The position numbers were made by a program, and so were the translations under genes. Below the pieces are notes generated by a model that was not told the origin of the DNA, did not search any database, and saw only the letters and a list, made by a program, of their open reading frames with translations. This document shows positions 13,224 to 23,231 of a stretch of 37,442 bases of DNA, in pieces; the stretch's first letter is position 1, and every line of letters starts with the position of its first letter. The stretch comes from a virus: IMG/VR virus record IMGVR_UViG_3300032048_000009, positions 1 to 37,442 of that record. One strand, written 5' to 3'.

Positions 13224-16200
13224 TATGCTGCTCCAAATACTGTATCGTTAGGTCCAAATACTTTCTGTCCGGCCGCGGCTGTTTGTTGTAACTGCTGGCT
13301 CTGAGGCATTACATTAACTAACGGAGGAGTTACAGGTGAATTAGTTAAACCTTGTTGTAGAATTGGTGAATTAGTTATTGGTAAGTTTAGTCCAGAAGTT
13401 TTAAAAGGATTGTCTAGATTAGGTAGTTTTAAACCAAGAGGCATTCCGTCATATAATCTAATTAGCTTTCTAATTAAATTTCTAGCTGCCCTGTATGGAT
13501 CAGGTTGGCCAACAGCTCTAGCATTATTTCTGAATGATAGTTCAATATTTTCTGATGGTATGAAAGGTTTAAACTCTCCTTTTTTAATAGAATTTAATTG
13601 TGTATTAGATACTCTATCAGCAAACTCAATATCTAACTCTCTTATACTTGTGCCTAATGTTCTAGCTGCATAGTAATCTCTAAACATTTTTTCCTGTACT
13701 TTGTACAAAGCATCACTAGCTACTTTATATCTATCTACTATCTGCTCAGGAGTTACTGGACCACCTCTAAGTAATGGTGATGTAAATTCACGTCTTGCAT
13801 TGTTAACACCCATCCTAAAGTCTGCAATTTTAAACTTCATAGCTCTAATAGGATCAACTTTAACAGCTCTTAGACCAGCAAGCCCTGCTAGTTCATCACC
13901 TAATTCAAACGCCTGCCCATACTTATCATACTTACCTTTCATAAATATATCCACAGGCTCAATGGCTAAGTCTAGTCGTTTTAATTGTTCTATGGATCCA
14001 GGGAATTGAGTTTTAAGAGCGTGCATTACAGCTTTATTCATTCTCTCTCCCCAAGGAGTTTGTTCAGTCCATAATCTATTTCCTTCTCTAGTACGACCTT
14101 GTCTTAAGAATATATCTGATATTGCTGATGTCCAAATTGATTCACTAACGAACGGAGATAAAGTTTCAGCAGTACCTTCCCACATAGATTTCATAATTTC
14201 TTGGCCCAGGTCTCCTTCACTCATCCCACGTTGAACCCCTGTAATCATAGCAGTAATAGGTCTAATCATTGTGTCGTATGCATTAGCATGAGAAAAATCT
14301 ATGTATTTTAGTTCTCCATCTTCACCACGTATTGGAACTAGTGTTGAATTTTTAGACCAGTCAGGAACAAATCTTCTAAGAGCCTGCATCTCATCTTCTG
14401 TTACATCATAGATTGCTTTAGCTGCTTCTACTGTTCCGTATGGAACAGCTACAACAGTAGTACCTAAACCAAGAGCTCGCTTCATTCCTATCCCTCTAAG
14501 TGGATGTACAATACGACCATCATCTAGTGTGTGGGTAAGTTTTATTTCTTTTATTGCTCTTTGTAGAATGTTTGCTGTGGTTCTCATTATTTCAGCAGGA
14601 AACGAAACAAAATTTCCTAGAGGAAGTTTTCTTGTAGCCCTAATAAAATCATTTACCATATCATAATTTGGTATTTGGTTTCTAACAAGATCAGCAGCCT
14701 CTTCATCTATTTGATCAATAGTTCTGGTTATACCATACTTTTTATAGGCTTTATCTAACTGGCTTCTTTCTAATGCGTAAGAAGTAATTTTCCAAAAGTC
14801 ATCCTCAGCTGTATACATATCCTCTGTCCATTTTTTAATTTTAGAAAGAGGTCTCATTAAACCGCGTAGTGCTCTTCTTGAATTAATAGACTCACCAAAG
14901 TTAGTGTCTTTAAGTAATTTAGTTAAATCCCCTAGACGAACATTACTATTCACAACACCTAATCTTAATAGTTTTCTATACTCATCATTAGCCATACGTG
15001 AGCCAGGAATTTGTAGTGCTTTGTATGCATCTTTCATAGCTTTTGCAATCTCAGCAGGGTTCTGTAAAAATAAACCATTAGATGAAGCAAATGCTCCAGC
15101 AGATATAAAGTTCCTGACATGAGTAACTGGGCTTAGAATTGTCTTAGCCATTTGTGATGTTGCCTTAGGATATAAAAGGAAGCTGTGATACAGCTGGTTG
15201 AGAGTAGACTTATCTCTAGATACCATTGCTGATTCTTCAATAGCTTCTGCTACACCTTTCTCAGCCCACTTACCATTCAAAGGATTAGTAATTCCAGCTT
15301 CGACAGTTCTGCTTGCATCAATCTCAATCTGTTTAATATTTTGTCCGAATGCGTTTATAGCCTCTGTATCTGTCTCTCTAAAGAAGCCTTTCATTGTATC
15401 TGGAGTTTTAACTCCAGGATTAGCTTTTGAAAAAGTAGCGCGTTCAGCTATTAAGGCTTCGTCAGATTTTAATAACTCATTATAGAATTGATTACGTCTA
15501 CCAATTAGAGATAATCTATTAGTTCCCGTTAGCATTGTTTGCATAGGATCTTCAACTTTACCTAATAACTGTTCTATTATTTCTCTTGGTTCTTTTTTTA
15601 AATTTCTTAAGGCAATAGTAGGAGCAGCTGCATCTATCTCAGTAAGAACTGTCCTGTTTGCAAAAAAGTCAGGAGCATTAAAAAACACGCCAGTTGTTTT
15701 TTCTTTTGATGTAGCTAGATTAGGAGGTAACTTAGCTGTTTCTACAATCTGGTTTGCATACATTTCAGCTTGTTCTCTTGTGATAGGCCTGCCTGCTTCC
15801 TTTGCTGATTCCTGAAACAGTTTAATTGTTTTTTCTACAACTTCTTCTGTAGGAGCATAGTTAAATAGAGGAATTAAAGATTTATTCTGTAATAATTCAT
15901 AAGTTGATCCTAAGTAATCTCTAAATTTATCACCAAACAGAGGAGCAAATCCTTTACGTACTTCATCATCCATAGAATAACCAAGACGACTAAATATATG
16001 TCCCCAACCTAATCTCATTTGTTCAAAGGAATCTAATACACCATCTACGTCAGATTGCTTAGCTCCTTTGTCTTTCATAAGTTTAATAATCTTATTTAAT
16101 TTATCTCTGTCCATAGGACCAAAGTCAACCTTACCAATAGAATTCATAATGGGGGAACCGGAAAGGAGAGTATCGTTGAGATCCTTCATAAACTCTGTTC

Positions 16201-18610
16201 TACCTTTGTTACCTAGTTTGTTAAATGGATTTTTTACAAATGGAAATATGGCATCAATGTGTTTATCTAATTTACGAGATTGTTCACCCGCCCAGTTTAT
16301 ATCCGTGGCCCGCGCTCCAATATTCCTTCTCTCCATATCAAAATACTCTTGGGACTTTCTGCCTCTAGGTCTGAATGCTGAAAAGAATTTATCTATCTTG
16401 TCGTTATTAGAAGATAGTTCGTTACGTCTTCTATATAATGTTTTAATCGCTGACCCCGTACCTCCGACAAGGCCTATCATTAAAGATCCGTCTAAACCAA
16501 ATTTCATTCTATTTACAATTTCTCTTGAAGCCATCTTCTCATCGTTAGGTTCTAATTGAGTTGGCCCCCAGGAAGCCATATCTCCAAAAGTACCCATACT
16601 TTCAGGGTCCCCTACAAATATTGCATCAGTTACACCGGCCCCACCGGCTGCACCAAATGTTGCCATTAATCTACCTTTACCATTGAGTGCAGTACCAAAT
16701 CTTTTCGCTAGTTCAGGATCATTTAGTCTAAAATAGTTTCCATTTCTCTTTGCTAGAAGTGCTTTAGAAGCTAGCTTCTCTCCAGCTTTCCAACCATAAG
16801 CTCCAGGAACACCTAAGTTTACAGCTATTCTAGACATAGTTCCTAGCCAATGTTGTTCTGCTTTTTCATCCCAGTCATTTAAACCGTCAAACCAATCTTC
16901 TACTTTAGCTGCGTTGTGTGTACCTGCTCCAATATCCATTAAAGCAGCACCTAATGTAAAAGCACCTTTTGGAATATCAAGTAAACCTGCACCAATACCA
17001 GCTAACAGTGCTTCAGCGGCACCTACTTTATTTGTTGAATCTAGCTGACTAGTCATACTTGGTCCTAGTTTTACATCACCAACCATGCCACCCAACTTAA
17101 ATCCCTTCCTAGACTTTCTATCTTTCATAACTTCAAGAACAGAATCACCAATGTCTAGCCCTGAATTTTGCATCATTGTTTTAACTTCTTGATCAAACGA
17201 TTGTGATGGACTCGCTACTGGTTGTACTCCTTTAGGGCCGGTGCCATTTTCATATTCTACACGGCCTCCACCAGCTTTATAAGAAACATTATAATCATCA
17301 AGGAGCCAGTTAGGAATATTTGGATTATCAGAAACTGTAGGGATTTTATAACCAAACTGTTTTGATTTTGCAGCTGCACCTTCATAAACACCTGCAATAA
17401 CTTGGTCATATTTATGTCCTAAGTAATCAGTTCCTAAACTATTTTCAATGTCGGTTATTCTTTTATCAACTTGTTTATCAAAGTTACCCCAACTATCAAA
17501 TATTGTGCTTGTTCTTTTATAATCACTGTGTGCGTTTTTTAATTGATTTAAATTTGCTGATGTTCTGGGAAGTTCTTTGTTTTGAAAAGCTACAAGATCT
17601 AGATATTCATCATTTAGTCTTTTATAGGTTGCAAGTCTTCCTTGAATACTATGGGTGGGATCATCAAACGCGTAACCTTTACCAGCTCTCATTCCTCCAG
17701 ATTTAGAAGGTGCGTGATATTTTCTTTTAACGACCTGTAAATTTCCACTCCCATAAAGTTGGTCTAGATTATTAAAATTTAAAAGCCCATCTTTTCCGGT
17801 TTCTAACTCTTTAATAAAAGCATCAAATTCTATATCTAAATCTTTAAGAGATAAATTATCTAGTGATTTGCCTTTTGCAGCTAAAAATTTATTAAAATCT
17901 TTTTCTCCAAGACCTAGTCTTCTCAAGAATTCTGTTTGCCCTTTAATATGATCAACTTCAAATCTTTCTAAGGCTGGAGTTCCTTTTGGTAATTTTGCAT
18001 TTTTTAGGTCACGCAAATTTTCTTTTGATTTCTGTATAGCAGCTGCTGCACCTTTACCTTTTTTAGGATCAAAATCTGATATTCCTTTTAATACTTTTGC
18101 CTTCGCTACTTCATCTAACTCATTTACGCTAGAATCAAATCTTTTTTTGGCATACTCCTCTATTTTCTTTTTAAAACCAGTTTGTACTTTGCTAACAGAT
18201 GTTGCTGAATCAAGATTTTTTCCTTGTATTGTTGCTGAGGTTTGTATTTCGTCTAAAAAACTTTTTAAATTTATACTGTAGCCTTGTCCTTGCCCTAATT
18301 TTAATCCTTTTTTACCGCCATGTTGCCTGTCTCCTCTTATTAATCTTTTGCCAAAGCTATACAGTTCTGGAGAAAGTTCGGCGTGTTCTCCCGCGTCTTT
18401 GATATGAGCTCTATTAACTGCTTTTCTAATGCTAGCATTTAATATTTTATTATCTATACCTAATATCTTAGATAACTCGGTGGGTTTTAAATTTATATTT
18501 AAATCTTTTATACCTTTGTCTTTTAATGTACTTATTATTTTAGGAATATATTTAGCATCTTTTCTAGCTGCTAAGATTAATCCCCCTAAACCTATTTTAA
18601 GTAATGACAT
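13223..18610 (-). CDS. Giant internal virion / DNA-ejection-type protein
   Basis: This 1795-aa protein is the largest gene of the window. Position, size and composition match the large internal core proteins of podoviruses (functional analogues of T7 gp15/gp16), which are ejected to form a channel across the envelope; I see no direct T7 homology. An HNH-like stretch lies at residues about 218-300 (VDHIKGQ...NLQVVKRKYH). Gly-Gly motifs follow (AGGGRV about 446-451; KLGGMVG about 505-511). Hydrophobic, glycine-rich helices lie at about 529-565, 640-668 and 705-722, then a long alpha-helical region, then a Pro/Gln-rich tail. No lytic transglycosylase motif was recognised. AGGAGG precedes the ATG. 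Confidence 0.75.
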   Translation of the reverse strand: MSLLKIGLGGLILAARKDAKYIPKIISTLKDKGIKDLNINLKPTELSKILGIDNKILNASIRKAVNRAHIKDAGEHAELSPELYSFGKRLIRGDRQHGGKKGLKLGQGQGYSINLKSFLDEIQTSATIQGKNLDSATSVSKVQTGFKKKIEEYAKKRFDSSVNELDEVAKAKVLKGISDFDPKKGKGAAAAIQKSKENLRDLKNAKLPKGTPALERFEVDHIKGQTEFLRRLGLGEKDFNKFLAAKGKSLDNLSLKDLDIEFDAFIKELETGKDGLLNFNNLDQLYGSGNLQVVKRKYHAPSKSGGMRAGKGYAFDDPTHSIQGRLATYKRLNDEYLDLVAFQNKELPRTSANLNQLKNAHSDYKRTSTIFDSWGNFDKQVDKRITDIENSLGTDYLGHKYDQVIAGVYEGAAAKSKQFGYKIPTVSDNPNIPNWLLDDYNVSYKAGGGRVEYENGTGPKGVQPVASPSQSFDQEVKTMMQNSGLDIGDSVLEVMKDRKSRKGFKLGGMVGDVKLGPSMTSQLDSTNKVGAAEALLAGIGAGLLDIPKGAFTLGAALMDIGAGTHNAAKVEDWFDGLNDWDEKAEQHWLGTMSRIAVNLGVPGAYGWKAGEKLASKALLAKRNGNYFRLNDPELAKRFGTALNGKGRLMATFGAAGGAGVTDAIFVGDPESMGTFGDMASWGPTQLEPNDEKMASREIVNRMKFGLDGSLMIGLVGGTGSAIKTLYRRRNELSSNNDKIDKFFSAFRPRGRKSQEYFDMERRNIGARATDINWAGEQSRKLDKHIDAIFPFVKNPFNKLGNKGRTEFMKDLNDTLLSGSPIMNSIGKVDFGPMDRDKLNKIIKLMKDKGAKQSDVDGVLDSFEQMRLGWGHIFSRLGYSMDDEVRKGFAPLFGDKFRDYLGSTYELLQNKSLIPLFNYAPTEEVVEKTIKLFQESAKEAGRPITREQAEMYANQIVETAKLPPNLATSKEKTTGVFFNAPDFFANRTVLTEIDAAAPTIALRNLKKEPREIIEQLLGKVEDPMQTMLTGTNRLSLIGRRNQFYNELLKSDEALIAERATFSKANPGVKTPDTMKGFFRETDTEAINAFGQNIKQIEIDASRTVEAGITNPLNGKWAEKGVAEAIEESAMVSRDKSTLNQLYHSFLLYPKATSQMAKTILSPVTHVRNFISAGAFASSNGLFLQNPAEIAKAMKDAYKALQIPGSRMANDEYRKLLRLGVVNSNVRLGDLTKLLKDTNFGESINSRRALRGLMRPLSKIKKWTEDMYTAEDDFWKITSYALERSQLDKAYKKYGITRTIDQIDEEAADLVRNQIPNYDMVNDFIRATRKLPLGNFVSFPAEIMRTTANILQRAIKEIKLTHTLDDGRIVHPLRGIGMKRALGLGTTVVAVPYGTVEAAKAIYDVTEDEMQALRRFVPDWSKNSTLVPIRGEDGELKYIDFSHANAYDTMIRPITAMITGVQRGMSEGDLGQEIMKSMWEGTAETLSPFVSESIWTSAISDIFLRQGRTREGNRLWTEQTPWGERMNKAVMHALKTQFPGSIEQLKRLDLAIEPVDIFMKGKYDKYGQAFELGDELAGLAGLRAVKVDPIRAMKFKIADFRMGVNNARREFTSPLLRGGPVTPEQIVDRYKVASDALYKVQEKMFRDYYAARTLGTSIRELDIEFADRVSNTQLNSIKKGEFKPFIPSENIELSFRNNARAVGQPDPYRAARNLIRKLIRLYDGMPLGLKLPNLDNPFKTSGLNLPITNSPILQQGLTNSPVTPPLVNVMPQSQQLQQTAAAGQKVFGPNDTVFGAA

Positions 18611-18619
18611 GTAGCCCTC

Positions 18620-20716
18620 CTATTTGGACTCAGCAAATTTCAGTGCCTCATCTATATCATCGAAACTTTCTATTACCCCTGATTTATTAACAGCTACGAA
18701 GAATTTGTTTCCTGCCTGTTTTAGCGGATTTAAAAATACTGTTCCTGGTTGAGCCGCAGTTGCTTCTTGATCCCATTTACCACCATCATCAAGTGGAACC
18801 GTAGCGGTAATACCTTTTGCCATAGCTTCGTCCATTTTAACTCTTGTGTGTGTTAAATCATAATCTCCACTAGCCCATGCTGTTAAGTCCGCAGCTCGAT
18901 CGGTTTGGTCGCCTGTGAACATTTCTGACATAGCTTGAGTGGCTGCAGCTTGATTTATATTTTCATGTCTTTGTCTTCTCATTGCCAGTTCTGCTGAGAT
19001 TGGTTCGTGGAATGCACTCAGAGCATCGCCCCATCCTTTACCAGATGTCAGTGCTGAACCACTTCTCACTAATGCATCACTTACAGTAGACCAATTATTT
19101 TCTCCTTCATTACCTTGTCCGAGAAGGTCTTTAAATAAATCTACTTTTTGTTGGTACTCAGCTTTGATCATCTCCTCTTGAGATATTTCTTCTGCTAAAT
19201 CCGTAACCCCGTCGCCACCTATATCTGCTGTTTCTGCGTCTGCTACTATTTCAGCTCCTGTTGTTCCCATGGCATTTCTAATAGCCCCAGCTGGGGTTAA
19301 GGTATAATCTGCTTCCCCTGAAGGCTTAAAAGCCTGATATATATTAGAAGCAATATTACCAACTTGACCTACAGGACTTATTGTAGAAAGCCACTCCAGA
19401 GCTTCTCTTCCAACACCTAATGCTTTTTGTGCATCAGACTCTGCATTTTCAATATCTGTTTTTGGTAAAAGAGCAGAAGTTATTCCTCCATAAGTTCCTC
19501 CTACCATTCCAGCTCTTAATAGTTTTCTTTTTAAGCTAGGTGGTAGAGACTCAAAAACTTCTTTAGTTATTTTAGGTCCTGCTCCTCCAGGAACAAATTT
19601 ATCTGCCTCAGCAGCCCATTCATCAACCGCTTTAGACCCTTTTCCAGCAGCTTCTGCAGCCTCATCTACAGCACCTCCTGGTACTTCTTTCCATATCTTT
19701 GGGTTAATTGATTCCAGTATACCTTTTCCAATAGCTTTCCACACAGATCCCGAGTGTCCTTCTCTGTTCCCTTGTCTATGAGGGTGATTAGCTGGTTGAT
19801 ATCCAACTCTTTGCGGTACAACATGACCCCCTGTTCTAAATCCTTGTGGCATAGGTCCACGTTGTGGTGGAACAGTTCTAGTTAAACCTGATGTTAATCC
19901 AACACCATGAGATTTATCTACACCGCCACCCATTGAAAACATTTTTCTTCTTAAAGCAACTGGGCCGCCGTGTGCGTATTGACCATAATATTGACCAGCT
20001 TCATCGTCAGTCATAAACGGTTGCCATCCGCCTCCACCTAATGCTCCACCAGCACCACTTCCACCTAAGCCACCAGTACCACTTCCACCTAAGCCACCAG
20101 TATTTGTATAGCCTCCTTGGCCAACGTTGTAAGTTCCTGTTCCACCTGAACCTATACCTGTAGAGAGTGGAAACTGTTGATCTTTCCAATCTTCAAACTG
20201 GAGCTGTTGTGTTGCTTTTGCTTCATTCATAGCCTTATTTTCCATCATTGGACTACCTTCTAACCAGTCGTTATAATCTACACCGGCACCTTTGGAAACT
20301 GCGTGAAATTTTCTAGCAGCAGGTGTATCACCTTCAAAAAAACCTAGGTCTCCTGATTCTGCACGTTGATCAAATACTCCTCTTAAAAGATCTTTTGTAA
20401 TCTGACTTCCGCCATGAAAACCTGTAACTTCATTCATCCATTTAGGATCATCAAATTTTGCCCCTGCATACTTGCTTGACATAAGACCAACTTCAGGATC
20501 AAGCGCGCCTGATTTAAGTTGCTTTTGCCAATAATCAGGACTGTTAACATTATGTTGCATCCATGATCCAAGCTGCGACTGACGAACTGGAGCACCAGGA
20601 GCAGTTGCTACAAACTGATCACCTTTACCTTGCAGGTCCAGCGCAAGTTTTCTATCTGCTTCGTATGCTTCCCTAGAACCATAGTTCAATTGAGACCATA
20701 GAGGTCCTCCAGGCAT
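18620..20716 (-). CDS. Internal virion structural protein, Gly-rich
   Basis: This 698-aa protein begins MPGGPLWSQLNYGSREAYE. A glycine-rich spacer with repeated GGLGGSG units occupies about residues 187-230, followed by two Gly-Gly motif sites (YAHGGPV about 247-253; FRTGGHVV about 293-300) and a His/Pro/Arg-rich stretch. A helical domain (SLKRKLLRAGMVGG, ALEWLSTISPVGQVGNIAS) follows, and the C-terminal part from about 600 is alpha/beta. The Gly-Gly motifs also occur in neighbouring virion genes, tying these proteins together. AGGAGG precedes the start. It is likely part of the internal core or tail. No enzyme signature is apparent, and the name is by position. Confidence 0.6.
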   Translation of the reverse strand: MPGGPLWSQLNYGSREAYEADRKLALDLQGKGDQFVATAPGAPVRQSQLGSWMQHNVNSPDYWQKQLKSGALDPEVGLMSSKYAGAKFDDPKWMNEVTGFHGGSQITKDLLRGVFDQRAESGDLGFFEGDTPAARKFHAVSKGAGVDYNDWLEGSPMMENKAMNEAKATQQLQFEDWKDQQFPLSTGIGSGGTGTYNVGQGGYTNTGGLGGSGTGGLGGSGAGGALGGGGWQPFMTDDEAGQYYGQYAHGGPVALRRKMFSMGGGVDKSHGVGLTSGLTRTVPPQRGPMPQGFRTGGHVVPQRVGYQPANHPHRQGNREGHSGSVWKAIGKGILESINPKIWKEVPGGAVDEAAEAAGKGSKAVDEWAAEADKFVPGGAGPKITKEVFESLPPSLKRKLLRAGMVGGTYGGITSALLPKTDIENAESDAQKALGVGREALEWLSTISPVGQVGNIASNIYQAFKPSGEADYTLTPAGAIRNAMGTTGAEIVADAETADIGGDGVTDLAEEISQEEMIKAEYQQKVDLFKDLLGQGNEGENNWSTVSDALVRSGSALTSGKGWGDALSAFHEPISAELAMRRQRHENINQAAATQAMSEMFTGDQTDRAADLTAWASGDYDLTHTRVKMDEAMAKGITATVPLDDGGKWDQEATAAQPGTVFLNPLKQAGNKFFVAVNKSGVIESFDDIDEALKFAESK

Positions 20717-20745
20717 TTTAAAATCCTCCTATAAATTTGTTCATA

Positions 20746-21945
20746 TTAACTCCCAAATAATCCGCCTAAGCTTCCAAGTATTCCAGCTCCTGTTTGAGCC
20801 ATACCCATAATATTTTCGCCTCTTGATGGTTGTGGTCCAGCTGTTGTTCCAATAGAAGTACCTGTTCCATACCCACCCATTAATCCTGAAATTTGTTGTC
20901 CAACAAATCCAAGTTGTTCATAAGGTGCATACTGAGCAAGTTTATTTTTCTGAGCAAGTGCATCAATACCTGCTTGTGAATATTTCTGATTTTGATCTCC
21001 GAACGCTTGAAGTACACCAAACTGTTGAGCTCCTAACTTAGGAACTAATTGAGACATTTGAGTTTGAGCAGCCAATGCATTTTGGTAAGGAGACATTTGT
21101 GATTGTGATAATTGTCCTTGAGAAGTACCTGCTGTTTGCAGTGCAGATAAATCTTGACCTGTGTATCCAGCGGCCTGTTGTCCTAAACTTCCAAACTGAC
21201 CAGCAGTTCCCATTCTGTTTTGTATATCTTGTTGTCTTCTTTGAGCCGCATCCATGTAAGCTTCTCTATTTAATCTTCCAGATAATAAACCTCTATTTAA
21301 TTGATTTTGTGTAGCTGCTTGTGCTTGAGCTGCTGCAGCTCTACTGCTTCCATACACACCTTGTTGACCCTGATTCAATCTCAAGTCTTGTATACCCTGA
21401 GCTGCGCCTTGATCATATTGAGCTAACTCGGCATCTATATAAGCTTGTTGTTGAGGAGCCATGTAAGAAGCCATAGAACCAAGCCCGGTCCCCGCTCCGG
21501 GGCCCTGTAATCCTTGTGCTCCTGCAAGGTCAGCTACAGCTTGTTGTTGATATGGAGTTGCAGCCCCTGATATCGCTTGAGCTCCTGCTAACCCTTGCAT
21601 TTGGTTAATTGCTGCTTGAGCATTTGTTAATGCTCCTGCACCGGCACCTTGAATCTGATTTGCGGCTGATGTCGCTTGATCTAAATATGGTTGGAAAGCC
21701 CCTATCCCCTGTCCGCCGACCCCGCCTGTGGCTGGATCGTACGTGAACCCTTGTTGACCAAGGGCTGTTTTCATTGCTTGTTGTTGTGCTTGGTTTTGTG
21801 CTGCTACACTAGGAGCAAATCCTGCTGTTTGTATATTACCGCCTAGTATTCCTGTTAATTTTGGTTGATATAGACCAAGCATCTTCTCCACTGCTGGAGA
21901 GGACATTTGGACTTGGGTGGTTCTCTGGTCAAATTCTGACGCCAT
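20746..21945 (-). CDS. Gln/Ala-rich virion protein
   Basis: This 399-aa low-complexity protein is dominated by Gln, Ala and Gly. It consists mostly of long helices rich in QAQQQ, QAAAAQAQAATQNQ and similar stretches, with a C-terminal Gly-rich hydrophobic end (GAGILGSLGGLFGS). Such Q/A-rich helical proteins occur as internal core or tail-tube components in podoviruses. Translation is coupled: its ATG shares one base with the preceding gene's stop at 21945. The C terminus could be membrane-active on ejection. I cannot assign a named family. The composition makes similarity searches unreliable unless compositional bias is corrected. Confidence 0.6.
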   Translation of the reverse strand: MASEFDQRTTQVQMSSPAVEKMLGLYQPKLTGILGGNIQTAGFAPSVAAQNQAQQQAMKTALGQQGFTYDPATGGVGGQGIGAFQPYLDQATSAANQIQGAGAGALTNAQAAINQMQGLAGAQAISGAATPYQQQAVADLAGAQGLQGPGAGTGLGSMASYMAPQQQAYIDAELAQYDQGAAQGIQDLRLNQGQQGVYGSSRAAAAQAQAATQNQLNRGLLSGRLNREAYMDAAQRRQQDIQNRMGTAGQFGSLGQQAAGYTGQDLSALQTAGTSQGQLSQSQMSPYQNALAAQTQMSQLVPKLGAQQFGVLQAFGDQNQKYSQAGIDALAQKNKLAQYAPYEQLGFVGQQISGLMGGYGTGTSIGTTAGPQPSRGENIMGMAQTGAGILGSLGGLFGS

Positions 21946-23231
21946 TATACTCGAGCCTCCAAGTTATTCATTAAATCATACATTCTTTGTGCGCCTAAAT
22001 TAGCGTCACCATTACCCATATTTTTAACAGCATCGCGGGTCATTACAAACTCATCTTTTGATAACATTGCTGGAACATCATCAGCTCTTGGCTTTGCACC
22101 CATTGGCATAAATCCACCTGCTCTACCGTCCCATTGTGTTCCTTGAGGTGGCATCATTGGTTGTCCTGGTGTAGTGAGAGCAGGAGCATTCATAATACCT
22201 CCAATATTCTTGTGTACACGACCACCGGTATTGAAGAAATCATTTTGATTCATTTCATTTAAATTAAATTCTAGTATTTCAATTTCTTTTGGTGATAACT
22301 GATCTAGAGATTTACCATAATGCTCTAGTGCCATGTTTTCCAAAGTATCCATACGTTCTGCCATTGGATCGGGCGCTGATGCCATTTGTACTAGATCACC
22401 TTGATTGTATCCTGTACGACCTCCAGTTGCATAAGCATCATCTCTAATCATTCCTTTGCCTCTTAAAAATTCGACTTGCTCTTCGTTACTCATACCTTCT
22501 AGTTCTGGAAACTCTATCATTAGAGGTTCAACAAAATCTTTCCAGCTTTCATATGCTCCTCCTCCGCCAGCTAAACCTATACGACCGCCGTTTGCATACG
22601 TATAAGTTCTATGCGGATAATTAGTTCCAGGGAATTGATCACGTACTCCTGTTGATACGCCATAATCTGAAGGGGACTTAGTAGTGTAGTCTCCTCCGTA
22701 CAGTTCTCCATAAGGTGCATACATATCATTAAATTCATCCAGAGAATATCCAGCATTCCTAGCATCTCTTGCCCAAGAGTTATACATAGGTTGTGCCATA
22801 TTAGGTCCTTTACCTCCTCCTCGTTCTTCTTGTTTAGAACCCAATAAGCCTCCTCCTAAAGCTCCTAAGGCCATTAATCCTTTTTGTGATCCTAGTAATG
22901 ATTGAGGATTTTTTAAGAATGCTCCTATGCCCTTTGCTAAAGTTCCTTTGCCTAATGCTAATTTACCGGCAGTACCAAAAAGACCTGCTGAGGCTGGAAT
23001 AAATCCTCCAGCCATTCCTGGAAGTGTAGTTCCAGCCACTGCTGCTTTTCCAAGCAAGCTTGACATTATGCCACCACCACCAGTAGCACCCATAGTACCA
23101 CCCATAGCATTAGCCATCATTGGACCACCAGCCATCATCGCAATTACAGGCAATGCTAACGGTAATATTTGTTTACCGGCCTTTGCTACTTTTTTAAATA
23201 CTTTTCCTAATTTTTTACCAACCGACCCCAT
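21945..23231 (-). CDS. Virion protein with GGR motifs and a conserved C-terminal domain
   Basis: This 428-aa protein has a basic N terminus (KKLGKVFKKVAKAGKQ), a hydrophobic Ala/Gly/Met-rich stretch at about 20-130 that could insert in membrane, then three copies of a Tyr/Phe-x-x-Gly-Gly-Arg motif (YANGGRIG 212-219, YATGGRTG 267-274, FNTGGRVH 333-340). The C terminus (DDVPAMLSKDEFVMTRDAV at about 384-402, then MYDLMNNLE) resembles a domain I associate with marine phage structural proteins in which a pro-domain ends at a PAMLSxGEFV-type site. It is likely an internal core or ejection protein. The stop overlaps the next gene by one base. Confidence 0.62.
   Translation of the reverse strand: MGSVGKKLGKVFKKVAKAGKQILPLALPVIAMMAGGPMMANAMGGTMGATGGGGIMSSLLGKAAVAGTTLPGMAGGFIPASAGLFGTAGKLALGKGTLAKGIGAFLKNPQSLLGSQKGLMALGALGGGLLGSKQEERGGGKGPNMAQPMYNSWARDARNAGYSLDEFNDMYAPYGELYGGDYTTKSPSDYGVSTGVRDQFPGTNYPHRTYTYANGGRIGLAGGGGAYESWKDFVEPLMIEFPELEGMSNEEQVEFLRGKGMIRDDAYATGGRTGYNQGDLVQMASAPDPMAERMDTLENMALEHYGKSLDQLSPKEIEILEFNLNEMNQNDFFNTGGRVHKNIGGIMNAPALTTPGQPMMPPQGTQWDGRAGGFMPMGAKPRADDVPAMLSKDEFVMTRDAVKNMGNGDANLGAQRMYDLMNNLEARV

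Noticed and set aside
20007-20189. Trp/Arg-rich minus frame inside the 698-aa gene
   Set aside because: It is the out-of-frame reading of the GGLGGSG repeats; no ribosome site, and composition explains it.
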